From contig CM119266.1 in NCBI GenBank assembly GCA_051294375.1, positions 11,415,113 to 11,479,112 of the forward strand: a DNA stretch of 64,000 nucleotides, given 5' to 3'. The first letter of the stretch is position 1. Each line of letters starts with the position of its first letter. The notes beneath the pieces are model-generated. The model saw nothing but the letters and a program-made list of their open reading frames with translations, did no database searches and was not told the DNA's origin. Below are positions 48,996 to 62,525 of this stretch, in pieces. A program made the position numbers and the translations under genes. The DNA is from Paraspadella gotoi (taxonomy: Eukaryota; Chaetognatha).

Positions 48996-49502
48996 CTCTC
49001 TACCCGCGAGGATCCCCTGTAAGTCTTTGTTTCTCGTCTTTCTGGAGTCCTCGCCCAAGAATTCTGGAAGAGATGTCGTCCTCTGGTCAGGCGTCGGCGT
49101 CATCGTCGAGGCCGACGTTTCGTCACGCCCGACGAATACAGGCCCGGGCTGACGCTGCGGCGTAAACCTGGAAAAACCGTCATCGTCGTCGAGACCTTAA
49201 TTGGGAATTGTAATGGTCTCCGTTGACGTCGTCTGTGACGTTCGCTCCGGCTGCCGGAAAAATTTAAGTACGTACGTTGATTATGTTAATTAGTATTATT
49301 AAAAAAATCGTGGAATGATAGTTACTTCATTTGATAATTATGCAGGAAGAATTTGAATTAAGCATTTATAGTATTGAATTGGCTATGCTTCGGCTAGCAT
49401 ATCTGAAAGTTGAAATAAACCAACATGCAACACAATAAAATTTGTTAATTTAATTGCTTCTCTAAATCTATAACGAGAATGATACATATAAATTATTATA
49501 CT

Positions 49503-49742
49503 TTATAATAACATTAACAAAAAATAACATACAACAAATATAAATCTTAATCCCGACCTGCTGCGTCTCAAGCTGGCCACGCCGCTCGGTTCCACGGAGG
49601 CGCTGGCGGAACGCTGACACGGAAGTAGCGGCATTACTGTGTCGGATGGCGCGTCACGATAGAGAGGGCGTGTGGCGTAGCTGTTGCGTAGCGACGGCGC
49701 CATCGGTGCGTAATAGCGGCTCATTGCGATAGTGCGCAACAA
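49503..49742 (-). other. Open segment of unclear status
   Basis: Minus-strand frame with SRYYAPMAPSLRNSYATRPL, SASVEPSGVASLRRSRSGLR and a hydrophobic end (FIFVVCYFLLMLL) before a stop. The equivalent region of copy 2 (53900-54110) is frameshifted. It could be a coding end, but it lacks a visible acceptor and I do not rely on it. Confidence 0.2.
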
Positions 49743-49860
49743 GAAGTGTGATCTGGGGACAAATGTTTGTTTGTTTGAGAAAGCCTTCGATTTTTAGTAA
49801 TTGCCGAAATTATGGAAGACTTTTTAGATAAATAAATACAATAAATACAATACAATAAAT

Positions 49861-50309
49861 ACATCGAGTCTGAAAAATCGAAGCGGCGCGCGCGCGTGGC
49901 CCTGCATCCTGTACATCCTTACGTCGCGCGTAACGCGAGACCTGCAGACGCGGCGGCGCGCGCGCGGAAGTAGCGAGTGTGAAGCAAATTACGAGAGAGA
50001 GCGTAGTTGTGCAAGTCTATCATCACGATTAGCTGTCCCGGGTGCGTGCTCTGCTCTCATTTACTTGACCGATTTTTTTTCTTTCACTTATCATAGAGAT
50101 ACGTTGCCCTATAGACGAGATGAACGTAGAACAGATCTTCGTCACCACGAACTCGGGCATGTCCAATCTCACATATTGAGACGGTAAGATGCGTTAAATA
50201 CAATTACGTAAGAACTTCAGATCGATCGTGCGAGACAGAGATATACAGTGTGTGCGCGCGGTCTCACGCGCAGTCGGAGTCTGAGGTGTGCGGAGAGTGC
50301 GGGCGCGAT
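49861..50309. other. Low-quality bridge between the two copies
   Basis: No clean match to copy 2, yet short words agree with the sequence after copy 2 (CTGCTCTCATTT... then GATTTTTTTTC at 50049 and 54292). CpG-rich fragments such as GGCGGCGCGCGCGCGG occur. This looks like a single uncorrected long read used to close a gap. Confidence 0.5.
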
Positions 50310-50631
50310 CCTTATTAGCGTCGAAGACTCTCACGGGAGATCAGGTTGCGTCCACGGTTTTCGTGAGCGTGACGGTGGGCGTGGCCTTTGCGAGAACACG
50401 TGACAGTCTGAGTTTTGACGGTGGAGGTCAGGTCAAGTCGATTCCGGCGAAGTTATAGAAATNNNNNNNNNNNNNNNNNNNNNNNNNNNNNNNNNNNNNN
50501 NNNNNNNNNNNNNNNNNNNNNNNNNNNNNNNNNNNNNNNNNNNNNNNNNNNNNNNNNNNNNNNNNNNNNNNNNNNNNNNNNNNNNNNNNNNNNNNNNNNN
50601 NNNNNNNNNNNNNNNNNNNNNNNNNNNNNNN

Positions 50632-50662
<31 letters not shown>

Positions 50663-50910
50663 TAAAGTTTTACCTTTTCTAAAGGCAAAAAACGAAAAAT
50701 AGACGAACTCAAAAAATACGATTTAAAAAAATTAGCGTCCCAATCGTCATTTAGCATTTTTAAAATAATTGTTTTAACATTTCCAATTTCCAGGTCGCCG
50801 TTCCTCTTCCGCTCTCAATAATGTCTGATTCGATGGCTTTCTCTTCATTTGTTTTCAAGATGTAAGTTTCCACCGATCGTTCATTTCATCCCAAAATGAT
50901 AAATTTATCT

Positions 50911-50998
<88 letters not shown>

Positions 50999-51024
50999 TC
51001 ATATTCTCCCCTACTCTCTCTCTC

Positions 51025-51125
<101 letters not shown>

Positions 51126-51869
51126 CTCACTGACTTCACTCCCCATGATTAATTTTTTGCTTACTCCCACGGGGGGTAATTTGTCTTTTCTTCGAACCCG
51201 AGGGTCGGATAAAAGTGGGAAGGGGGTTGTGGGGGGGAAGAGAAAAAAGTGCGAGAGAGAAAGAGAGAGATCGAGAGAGAACTCCCTTTCGGTCCGGAAG
51301 TCATTATATTCCACGCGCGAGGGCGCGTCGGTGTCGATAATCAACGGACGCCATTTCCGTCGCCGGAACGAAAAAAAAACAAAAGGGGGAAAAAATCGGC
51401 GTCGGTTGTCGTGAATAGTTTCCTTGGTGATCATTCACTCCTTTTTTTTTCGTGATCACTTTCTCGTGGTTTCTTTTTTTTTGAGAAAAAAAGTTCTGAG
51501 TTTCCGTTAATTTTCTCACTAGAGGGATTATTTTTGTCGTTGAATTCAGGATGAGAAGTTAAGTCAAACGAAAAAGGGGGTAAAATTAAGAATAAGATGG
51601 CAACTACCCTTCTCAGAAGACAAACGAAAACAAGGTGACTTGAAGGTTTAAATGAGTAAAATAATTGCTGCAACAGGCTTTGGTGGGTCAATGACTCCAT
51701 GACTCCATTACTCCATTCCTCTTAAAAGATTCAATCTCTCAAAGACTATTTAAATGCCAAGAACTGAAAAGTCGTTTGGACCGGTTTACGCACTGATAAT
51801 AAAGTTCGTTGCATTTTAACTTCCAAAAGGCAGACTTCGTATCCCCGCCGCCCTTACCCCAACCCTCAC

Positions 51870-52734
51870 CTCCTCAACCGCGTTTCCGCCCGGAAGCTTC
51901 ATTGTGAACGCCTCCGAGACGCTCTGGTGACGCTTCACCGGCGTCTCCTCCGCTTGGCGCTGTTCCACGTCCAGCATTACGTCCGCCTCCACCCGATCCG
52001 CCACCGACGCCGCCACCGTCTCCGCTGCCGCCGCAGACGACGCGGCCGACGCAGCCTCGACCGGCGTCTCGTTCGTTGGCGACGCTGAATTCGCCGATCG
52101 CTTCGCCGACGATCCGGCTTAATTGAACGGAAGGGAAGGGGAGATCGATTCGAGGGGAGAGGAAAAGGTGGGGGTGGGGTCGAGTGGGGGAGGGAGGTGT
52201 AAGGAACGGGGAGACTTTGTTTAATGGAAATAGAGAAAGAGAGTTGAGAGGGAAGAAAGACTAAGAATGAAAACGTCATTCTGAACGTGACGGTGAAGAA
52301 AATACCAGGTAAAGAGGGAAATTACTACATAATAAAAATTAGAAAATCTGTCTCTAAAACTTTCACGAGAGGAATTTTTTGAGAATTAGATTCAAGGTTC
52401 TGACGTTTTATTTTTTTAAATGTACGTAAATGAAAAACTTTCAATGCAGAATCCTTGCCTCCTTCCAGGGATTTAAAGATGACATTAAAATTCCATGAGT
52501 TCTTCGCTTTGCCTCTCTCACAGCAAATTACCTGTCGCCTCGTCGCTGCCGGTGCCGCTGCCGTCGCCGCCGCCGCCATTTTGATCCGCCACGACGGCTG
52601 CCGTCATCGACGGTCCCAACACTTGACGCAGCTTGGGAACCATTAAAGATACGGGAATGCTGTAGGCTGAGAGAGAGAGAGAGAGNNNNNNNNNNNNNNN
52701 NNNNNNNNNNAGACAACTGAGAGAGAGAGCAGAG

Positions 52735-52782
<48 letters not shown>

Positions 52783-52945
52783 GAGAGAGAGAGAGAGAGA
52801 GAATGAGCGTCGTCCTTTATGTAAATTAAGGATTCGTTATAGGCGGGAAACGAGGTTTGAATTAATTTTTCAGTCGTTTCTCGCGTGCACTTACGTGCGC
52901 TTGCGTGCCAGCGACGCACCCGGACGGCGTCGGGCGGAGCGTTTC
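51870..52945 (-). CDS. Acidic-protein gene, upstream exons (better copy)
   Basis: Exons in coding order: 52945-52895 (NAPPDAVRVRRWHASA), 52666-52532 (PYSIPVSLMVPKLRQVLG, then a Gly-rich stretch, TGSDEAT) and 52117-51870 (GSSAKRSANSASPTNETPVE, then an Ala-rich stretch, ADVMLDVEQRQAEETPVKRH and FTMKLPGGNAVEE). Phases agree across both junctions and the last exon ends in phase 0 with donor GTGAGG, as required by exon 45914-45840 of the same gene. The acceptor of exon 52666 is a CT microsatellite followed directly by AG. The first of these exons has a weak acceptor and is least certain. No start codon found; further upstream candidates near 53500-53740 are acidic but their frame differs between copies. 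Confidence 0.55.
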
Positions 52946-53194
52946 CTTGCTGCACTTTGGTCAATTTATTATTCATGAAGCCGCGAACGTATTTACAAGG
53001 AATTATTTAAGTTTTACTTGGGTTATTCTTGGAAATCTTTCTGGATTCGGATGAATATTTCAAGGGGATGAGTTAAGTTCATATCGGAGCATAGTTTTGT
53101 GGTTATGGAGCTCATTTTATGCCACTATTAAAAAATACTCTTAATTTAATCCTTTTTTCCCCAAAGATATTTTGTTACAGTAGAGAAAATTATT

Positions 53195-53287
53195 GCTCCA
53201 GGTGAGGTTCGAACTCACAACCTCCGCATTGCTCGCACACGTAACTGCATATAAGTACGGCGCGCTAACCGATTGCGCCACTGGAGC
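53195..53287 (-). tRNA. tRNA-Ile (anticodon UAU), intron-containing
   Basis: Counterpart of 48698-48791 in duplicated block copy 2; mature sequence identical, intron one base shorter. All arms pair and the anticodon is TAT. Confidence 0.9.
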
Positions 53288-53340
53288 GATGTCAAGTGGC
53301 GATTTCTGAGTGACTCAATTCCAAATTTTGAAAAATGATA

Positions 53341-53499
<159 letters not shown>

Positions 53500-54717
53500 C
53501 CGGCGAGGATCCCCTGTAAGTCTTTGTTCTCGTCTTCTGGAGTCCCTCGCCCAAGAATCTGGAAGATGTCGTCCTCTTGGTCAGCGTCGGCGTCATCGTC
53601 GAGGCCGACGTCGTCACGCCCGACGAATAAGCGCCGGGCTGACGCTGCGGCGAAACCTGGAAAACGTCATCGTCGCGACCGTTAATTGGGAATTGTAATG
53701 GTCTCCGTTGACGTCGTCGTTGACGTCGCTCGGGCCGGAAAAGATTTTGAAGATTACGTACGATTGATTATGATTAATTATGTAATTAATTAAGAAAGAG
53801 TCGCGTGTGAAAATGAATACAGAAGTACTTCCAAATTTAGATAAAATTTATTATACTTTTGATAATAACATAACAAAAAATACATACAACAAATATAAAT
53901 CTTAATCCGACCTGCTGCCTCTCAAGCTGGCCACGGCGCTCGGTTCCAACGGAGGCGCTGCGCGGAACGCTGACCGGAAGTCGGCGGATACGTGGATGGC
54001 GTCACGATGGAAGGCGTGGTGGCGTAGCTGTTGCGTAGCGACGCGCGTGCGTAATAGCGGCTCATTGGGTAGTGCGGCACAGAGTGTGATCGGGGACAAA
54101 TGTTTGTTTTGTGTTTGAGAAAGCCTTCGATTTTCTAGTAATTGCCAATTATGGAAGACTTTTTAGATAAATAAATACAATAAAAATACATACAATAAAA
54201 CAATAAATTACCGTCATCACATGTGGGTCATGACGCAATACAATTGTAATAATACTAACAAACGTTTTTCTCTACATCCGTTACGGTCTCTCTGCTCTCA
54301 TTTTTGACCCGATTTTTTTTCCTTCAAGAGACGTTCGAGAGACCAGAGAATTCTGAGAACGATCTCGTCCACAGCCATTATTCTCGAAATCGTCCGACTT
54401 CATAGATTCGAAGAAAGAAAGTTTTCCTCCATTGACGGTTGCGGAGTCGATACAAATCATTATGAGATGGAGAGGGGCGAAGTCTGCAACATCTATTCCT
54501 TAGCTATCCCTTTAGCTGCTTATCTGAATCCCGAAAGGTACTAGACGACATCTTCACCAGGGACTCTTTGGTTTGCCCATGATTTCCTGATGGACGCTAC
54601 GGGATCAAAGCGACATTCAGTGTCCATTAATACGAATAAAGTATACAGATTAAAAATAATAACCATTGATCATTCCGACGACAGATTCAAAGACGAAAAT
54701 TTTAGTATATCGGGGAT

Positions 54718-54720
<3 letters not shown>

Positions 54721-54802
<82 letters not shown>
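54721..54802. repeat. (CT)n microsatellite
   Basis: About 80 bases of CT followed by GTCTGTCC. Confidence 0.97.
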
Positions 54803-54806
<4 letters not shown>

Positions 54807-57800
54807 GTCCAGTCTCTCGAGGCCACGACCTTGTTTTCGATCTCCCGTTCCCACGCGCCCATCTCCCACCTCCACCCCTCTCATGGCGTCTCACGCGGTC
54901 GGTCGACACGAAAAAAGAGAAACTCATTTTTACGCGCGTCATAAAGTCAATTCTGCGAGATGAGGGCGATGTCGTACGCGGTGGCGACGGCGGTGGCGAC
55001 GGCGGCGGCGACGCGGCGGCGACGGCGGCGGTTGCGGCGGTGGCGGCGGCGGCGCGGAAGTGACATAGTGGCGTTGATTGCGGTGGTGCGGACGAGGGCG
55101 AAAATCATTTGACGATCAAAACAGTGCGAAACAGAAAAATGGATTCAAATTTCATAGCCCGAAACCCTGATAAAGATAAAGATAAGAAAATGTATCAGAA
55201 ACTATACAATGCAATACAATGCACATACGTATCTATTGTTTTGCTACCATAGTAAGAGTGTCATCCAAATAATCTATGTGTGTCTTAAATTTTCCTGCAA
55301 TTCTGTCATCCTTATATTTTCCATTTAAATATAACTTTTATTCCTTTTATACCTTTTATACCTTTTATATCTTTTTTTTTCTTTTTAATTTTAATCTATT
55401 TCACTACTTCAAACGGAAACTATTGCATCTACAACATGGAATTGACTATCAAGGTGCTATTTCTTGCATTGGCCGGCAAATTGTTGGGGGATTCTGATTG
55501 ACATCGAGATGAATGTAAGTTAACGGGAAGTTGACTCTTGAGGAGATGACCAATATTCAAAACCATGCAAAAAGCAAAATTTTTCTTCAATTTCTTTGAA
55601 GACAACGTTCACAAGGTTGGAGAAAGCGGAAAAGATGCACATCACCGTTAAGACGGTTACGGTGAGACCTGGCACTTCACGGTGTAAAGACAACGTCCGA
55701 TCGCTCAAACTGCTCTGCTGCAAAAAACTGGGCTGGGGTCCTGAAGGAGTGACAGCATCGGCATCACTGACCCAGGGGATTCCAATGAGAAACGACGTCT
55801 ATTTGGGACGCTACGCGACAAGACCAACCTTCAAGCTCATTTTCGTTTGATAGAATTGTGAATTAAGACTAGGATGAATCTTCTTGTCAATAAATAAAAT
55901 CATAAATTGACATTTGGACAAAAAATTAACATTAAAACAGAATGATAATTTTAAGTATAGCTGTAGTATTACTATTTATCATGATCATCCTAATTTCTAA
56001 CTAACACTTGGAGGCTACGATCCAGATTCCGTAGTGTCCTCGCTACCTGACAGCGCTGTGTCGTGGCAGTAGTGGTGTTGACGAGCCGCACATGGGAGGG
56101 AGCAGCGGCGGCAGCGGCAGGCAGCCACTACGGTATGGCAAAAAATATCTGTGTCTGGAAACGGAAACTTGCAAACGGGAAAACGCATCATAATACTAAT
56201 AAGCTAAAAAAAATCTATCATAGACAATATATATGTCTATACCTTAGGGTTTCGTGATGTAATATTATATATTATTTCCGGGCTTGTCATCGGATTTTTC
56301 ACGCGTGAAAAAAGGATTTGAAGGACTTTCTGGAGCCACCGACATGTGAAGTGATGGTCTAACGGTTAACTGGTTCGAAGAGAGCAACCTGTCAACGAAG
56401 ACTCGCTCAAGGGATTGAGTCAAATGACGTTGAAGGCGAAGGGGTTTAAGTACGAGGCTGCGCCTCTCCAGAGGATGGTGATGAAGCGAGGCGGAAGTGT
56501 CAGGCGAAGGCGGTCGATCCCTGCTCGGCGAAGCGGAAAGAAAAAAGAGGAAGGCCGAAGAATAAAGAATAACAACAAGGACGTTGATAACAATGATAAC
56601 AATAACAACAACGGCACGTAGGATGACTGAATTGAAGCTCACAACTATGAGCGAGTTTAAAAAAAAAAAACAAAATCGAAAGCTTGCAGTGACCTGTTAT
56701 GTCATTATATTTGTTAAAAAGCCGTGTCCAAAGTCTGGGGCAGATAGCGCATTTATTAAATGAACGGATAATATTATACTGGTTATACCAATTTTATAAT
56801 CCATTCGACTTTTACCATTATCTCTCCTTAGCTCGCTCCCCTTTTTCCCTTCTCCCATCTCTTCTTCATTGTCTTCCCCATTCCTCCCTTCCCCTCTTTC
56901 TCTCACCTTTTCCTCCCCCTTCCTCTCTCGTCCCTATGTTTCATTTCCAAGCGGCCCGAAAATGCTACGTAACGTCGAACCGTCGAACCGCGAAACCGAC
57001 GTCGTTCGACGATAAAAAACGCGAGGGTCGCTTTACGCAAATTCGAGACCTCAGCTTCGCGCCTGCTGTCGCAGCCGCCGCCAGCCGCCGCAGCCGCACC
57101 CCATCCACCCCCTCTTTCCTCATTCAACCTCCCGTAACATTTTTTTTTTAAGATTTTACGACTCCTCACTTACGGTTACGGTTGTTTTAAAGCCTCTCGC
57201 TTTAATGGCTCCAAAGTAGAAACAGTAATATACAACCATTTTTTTTCTTTAAGAGTGAATATTTTTTTTCTTATTTTTTACATTTCGTTTCAATTTTTTT
57301 TCTTGCTAAGAGAAAAAAAAAACATTATTTTTCGGTCGAAACTGTTACGTCTCTTCGGCGAAGGACCTTTGCCGAGAAACCGGCCGGAAAACGGCGGCGG
57401 TTCCGGATTACAAGGTCGAGTTCTTATTTTTGCCCATCAGCGGGGAGAAACCGAAAGGTTTTTACTTGGTTTTCATATGTCATTTTTTAACATATTTCTA
57501 CTAAATTATTTCCCTATTTTTAGCACGAAAAAAATAGGTTGTTAGGCTTTGTTGTCCAATGTCCATACGTTTTACAAGTCGTTGAAATAAAATTCGTATT
57601 TTAGCATTTACCCAAAAAAAATATTTCCAAACCGCCAAAAAAGAACAGCGAAAAAAAAATATTATCTCGAATGCGACTTATTCATACAGATCTTCGACCC
57701 CGCCCCCCTCCTATTTTTTTTTCTCTCCCGCCATTATATTTTCAACTGACGCCGATTACGAAGACGGCCGACGCTCTCGCCATATGGCAACGTCGGCCTA

Positions 57801-59075
57801 GGATGACGACGAAGATGGCAAGGATGGCAAGATGTCAAGAACCCGCCATGAAGTCGACCGTTTCAAAGTGGTTCCAAGCCGTCATCATATTTTATGGGCC
57901 CTCGTTCGAACGGTCTTATCTTTCCTTTGCGTTTCTTGTTGCAAAAGATTGGCTTATTTTTTCTTGTCTCTTCTAAAAATAATTAGAATATAGTATATAG
58001 TGCATCTGTGAGGCGAATCGTCTGCTCGTTGGGAAATAGGATTTAACGTATGTAAAATTATAAATAGCATTTTATACAACACTCTTTTTCTTTTGTGCCC
58101 TGGCGGTGGCCATTTTTTTTTTTTTTTTAAAATAAAACATACTTCAAAAACATTTCTATATATAATATATAAAAAAAGAAATAACGGGCCTGCGATCTCA
58201 GCTCCCATTTTTTCCCCTTCTCCAGCAGCTAAGTCGTTTGTCAAAGTCGCCAAGTCCTTCCAGAACCAAATGCCAACGAAATAAAAATTTTCTCACTCGA
58301 GAAAGGAGCGAACCATACACGAGCTAAAGTCCTTCATATAAAAAAGAAAGAGAAAAAAAAACCGAAATAAATAATGAACGGAAAGCAACTTTATATAGAG
58401 TCGCCTTTTCGCTCTCTCCAACCAACCCCTCATCCTTTGCCCCTTCCCCCCTTGTCCCACTTTCCACCTGCTCCCTTTCCGCCCCCCTCACGCGAGGCCA
58501 AATTGATGGCAGTTCCTCGCCTCATTTCTTATGCGCGCCATTTTTTTTTTCTATCTATTTTCTTTTCTTTTTTTTTCCGTCGCGTGTCGAGACCATTTTT
58601 CAAATACCGAAAGCCAAATCCTCACGGCGAAAAAGGGGACGCCGCCGGAGATTCAGACGCCGGGCTAAGGCTTAAGGCGGCACGGTGGCACCGAGACAGA
58701 CGCCGATCATAAAGTGACTCGATCCTAAAATCCGATTCTAGGTTTGTTTGTCCCGTAAGATAAGGAAAATACTCTGAATTCGGTGAAATTTGCCACCATT
58801 TTGCTTTTTGGATTTTTTCTCTGCTAATGAGGCCAATTTGAATTTTAATTGACCAATGTCGAACTTTAGTGCGTGTATTTTTACGGGTACCTTATTTCGT
58901 CTTTGTTGATGAAAAATTGATAGTACGTAAAATTTTTTGTAATTTTGTCACGATTCACGACCTATTTCAACTCAAGGGTATTGAAAAAAAAATTATCTTA
59001 TGTCTTCGTCAATCATTAATTTGCTCTCTCTCTTTCTCTCCTTTCTCTCTCTCTCTTCTCTTCTCTCTCTCTTCT

Positions 59076-59143
<68 letters not shown>

Positions 59144-59471
59144 ATTCTGAGTCAGACTTTCCACGACCGGACATAGACTTTTCATGTCTTTTCTTGGAGA
59201 CGTCCATCTTCGGATTCTGTGTTCACGTCATTCTCATCCCAAGGCGTTTACTGCCGGCGTTCAACTGTGCTGCTTAAAGTTTGCACAGTGGATGCGAAAA
59301 ATATATAATATTTTTCAACGGTCAATGTCCCTCCCTTTATGGTTTTAAAATATTTGTAGGACTCTTTTTTTTTTCCTTTGCGGATTGCCGTAATTAGGCT
59401 ACAATTTAATTAAATAATGTAAGTTATCAGCTACAATTACATTAAATTCCTTTTTACCTATTGATGCGCCA
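54803..59471. other. Region with no confident gene
   Basis: Holds a (GGC)n-like Ala-coding stretch at 54970-55065, AT-rich sequence, and CT tracts at 59026-59140. A minus-strand open segment at 56265-56640 has a hydrophobic N-terminal part (VVVIVIIVINVLVVILYSSA) and a Ser/Pro/Leu-rich tail ending in a stop, but it has no ATG before the hydrophobic part and depends on a possible acceptor CTTCAATTCAG. I leave it uncalled. Confidence 0.45.
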
Positions 59472-59620
59472 TCAGTGCCAGGAATTCCAAATCGTTGTTG
59501 TCGGAGCAGCACTGGGGACAGTGGGAGGTGTCCTCGGAGGGCCGTCGCGGTCGAGGGATTCCACGAGGTTGCCGAGTCGCTCCACCTCCAACGAAGTGTC
59601 ATCACCGATTTGTGAAGGTC
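59472..59620 (-). CDS. Candidate exon of an unrecognised minus-strand gene
   Basis: A very strong acceptor (pyrimidine tract of about 35 bases, then CACAAAG) precedes two open frames. One gives IGDDTSLEVERLGNLVESLD, then PPRTPPTVPSAAPTTTIWNS and a TGA stop at 59472; the other stays open to a donor-like GTAAAA at 59460. The first looks more like protein. It is probably the 3'-most exon of the candidate gene at 60846-63648, but the frame is not settled. Confidence 0.35.
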
Positions 59621-60201
59621 CTTTGTGGGGGGGGAGAGAAAGGAATAAAAGAGAAGGGGCCAGGGGGGATGATATAGTAAAACCTAGTCGTCAAAAAGAA
59701 ATTAAAAGCGTTTATGGTAGAACAATTTTATATATTTTCTTAACAAAAATCGCCTTAATTTATTTCACTTTTTTGATAATACGACCTTGTGATTTTTTAT
59801 TCCGATCTCAAAGGATTGTTCAAATTACTGTGATTGATAAAAGAGTTTTTTTAAATTGTTAACTTCAACTCTATTCGTGACATTTCAGATGACCTCAAAT
59901 TATCGCATGACGATCAATCGGAAAAATATCGCGACCTCGAAATATTTCTATATTTGGAGAATAATTTATTTTTACTTAATGTCAATTCGTATTCCGTTAA
60001 CTTGATAGTATTTTTTTCACCGACACACGAGAATGCTCTAACGTCGGTTCACTGTCACAAAATGACAGTAAATTTACTTTGACCGACTAAACATTAACGA
60101 ACGATTGTGTTCACCTTTGCACTTTAGTCAGGTTTGCTTTCTTAATTCTTAATTTTCTCAACAAAATCTATTTTGTTTCTTTCTCTCTCTCTTCACTCTC
60201 T

Positions 60202-60202
<1 letters not shown>

Positions 60203-60270
<68 letters not shown>

Positions 60271-60396
60271 TATCGAATCAATCACTCCGATGTTGGATTC
60301 ATCTAGTCACATTCACGGAGCTTTGGATAAACAAGGAGTTTAGAGAATATTCGAGACTATTTTTTTATCTGCTCTAAAAATAGGAAGAAAACCGGC

Positions 60397-60468
<72 letters not shown>
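60203..60468. repeat. Opposed (CT)n and (GA)n tracts
   Basis: A CT tract (60203-60267) and a GA tract (60399-60468) separated by about 130 bases of unique sequence. Transcribed, they could form a hairpin with a stem of up to about 65 base pairs. Confidence 0.9.
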
Positions 60469-60471
<3 letters not shown>

Positions 60472-60845
60472 AATTCAGAATATGCGATGGCTCGTGAGTA
60501 ACGAGGAATTGTAACGTGCATTAATTTAAAATTCTATTATGCGGTTTGAATTCCTATCATCCCGAAAGATCGTATTTTTTGGAATTGTTCCAGGCATATT
60601 TTAAAATGTGACTCTGTAAAAAAAAGAATCTAATTAAATTCTTTTCTTCGATGTTAATCTTTCGGCTCATTTAATTTTTTGCTTTAGACTTTGGCCAAAA
60701 AATCTAAATGGCGAAAAATTACTTATCTAATTACTCTTGAGCTTAAAGTTATACAATATACATTTTAAAACCGGATCACGTTGACACACTAATCGCACTG
60801 TGGCATCACTGGATAAAAATAGTTGTTTGCCTGCATTATCCTAAC

Positions 60846-60982
60846 CTGCCAGTTTTCCTTGTGCCCGTTTCTGGCGTGCTTTTTCGTCTTTTCCGGTTTG
60901 AATCGAAGGTAGTAGGGTTCGTAGTAATATGGGTAAATAAAGGGGATCAGCCTCCATTGGAACTGGGACATTGAAAGTATTT
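60846..60982 (-). CDS. Candidate exon, Tyr/Lys-rich, unrecognised
   Basis: 137 bases between an acceptor CTTTTTCCCAG-type site and donor GTTAGG; the frame reads ILSMSQFQWRLIPFIYPYYY, then EPYYLRFKPEKTKKHARNGH and KENWQ, ending in phase 0. It needs one base from the previous exon, which the exon 62416-62237 supplies in one of its frames. No family recognised. Confidence 0.4.
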
Positions 60983-61082
60983 CTGGGAAAAAGAAGTAAG
61001 TCAGTAGTAAGTAAGTAATATACAAAAACGAAACCGTAATTTCTAGAACTTATTTAGTCGTTCGAAAGGAATATTTATGTTA

Positions 61083-62236
61083 AACTACGGTCGAGTTGCA
61101 AAACTCATTTATTCCTCTTTCCTTCACGTTAAAAAGGCCTGGAATGTATGCAGATAAGGCCACTTTTCTTTCCCCTTTTTTTCCCCCAAATTTTGGCTCG
61201 TAGATCCGAGTGATTTCCGAAACATTTCCCGCGCGCTAATGACGTCGCTCGAATATGCAAAAACCGAGTGGAAAAAATTTAGTGAGATGATTTCCGTGGG
61301 GACGGCGAAACCGGCTGGGAACTTTTTTTTTTCCTGTTTTAACTTTGAAAAGAAATTGGCTGCTTTTCACTGAAAAAAATAGAGAACTTAATCATTCATC
61401 CTAGCCAAAACATATTCATATTTTCGTGGATAGATATTAAATAATCTGCTGGTTTGAACTATTTTTTAAGTATAGCTAAACTAACGGCTTAATTTTTAAA
61501 AAAATAGTCGTTATGCCAGCGAAAAAAAACTATCGAAGTTTCCAAAAATTGAAAAAAAAGAAAAGAAAAACCTAAAAAGGGAAAAAAAAAAAAAAAAAAC
61601 ACGAGCCCTTTTTCTTTGACTCATTTAGCGCGCTCGATTCCCCCCGCGGTGTTTTTTTTTAAACTAAATATACACAAAAACTGGCAGATGAGACGCAACC
61701 AAGTTCACACCGCTGACTAAACCTCACCAAACAGCCTTTCAACCTCCACCTCTCCCGTTCCTCGCTCATCGCGCTCATTCAAGCTCTAACGTGATCTTTC
61801 TAAACACCCACAACGTTTCTAACCTTTTCAACAGCTTTCCCGAATAGAAACCATTTCAGAATTCACGTTACTCGTTCACTACACCCCCTTTTTTTTAAAC
61901 AAAAAAATTATTTGATAATATTTCTGTCGATTTATAATTATCAATCAATTTTCTTTACCCAAAAATTTGGATTTTTTAAGTTGATCAAAGATTTTTTGTT
62001 TTCCTTTATGATTTTTATCCTTTCTCTGTTGGTTTTTTTTTTTTGCCTTTGTTCTTTTTTTTTTTCATAAGATCAAACTCTTTTTTTTTAACTTTATATG
62101 ATTGAAAATTTTTTAAATTATAAACGCGAAAATAATAGGGGAAAAACTGTATGCAATGTCATACTATGCATATGTACGAACAATAGTAATTTTTACAAAC
62201 ACACTCACGCACGGCTTTTCCTAATAAAACCTTTAC
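61083..62236. other. AT-rich sequence, nothing recognised
   Basis: Homopolymer-rich AT sequence with no exon, RNA gene or repeat beyond poly-A/T runs. Confidence 0.5.
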
Positions 62237-62416
62237 CCAAAATCCGGGGACGCCGTGACCCCGCGCGCCGTGACGCCCGGTAATGGCCGGCGCCAAAGTT
62301 GACCGCGAAGTCGGAGTCCGGACTCAGCGGCGTCGATGTCGTATTTGTAGCCGAACTTTTTCTGGCGGAGAGTTCGAGCATGGCGGCGTGGCGTGGGCGA
62401 CGCCCGTCTTGCCAAT
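62237..62416 (-). CDS. Candidate exon, frame ambiguous
   Basis: 180 bases between acceptor CCACCTTCAG and donor GTAAAG. Two frames are open across it: one with HAAMLELSARKSSATNTTST and DFAVNFGAGHYRASRR, the other with RQKKFGYKYDIDAAESGLRL. The first leaves one base, in agreement with the exon at 60982. High GC and CpG content match other exons of the window. Confidence 0.35.
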
Positions 62417-62525
62417 CTGAAGGTGGAAGTTGAAAGCAGCCATTTTAATTTCATCTTAAAATTATATTCAAATCATGGAATGATTTAACGATATATATCT
62501 ATTTCTCAACCTCAAAAATTGAAGT

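Noticed and set aside
56265-56642. Small membrane protein encoded by one exon
   Set aside because: The open segment starts with GTG, has no ATG before its hydrophobic part, and no known family; only a weak acceptor could support it.
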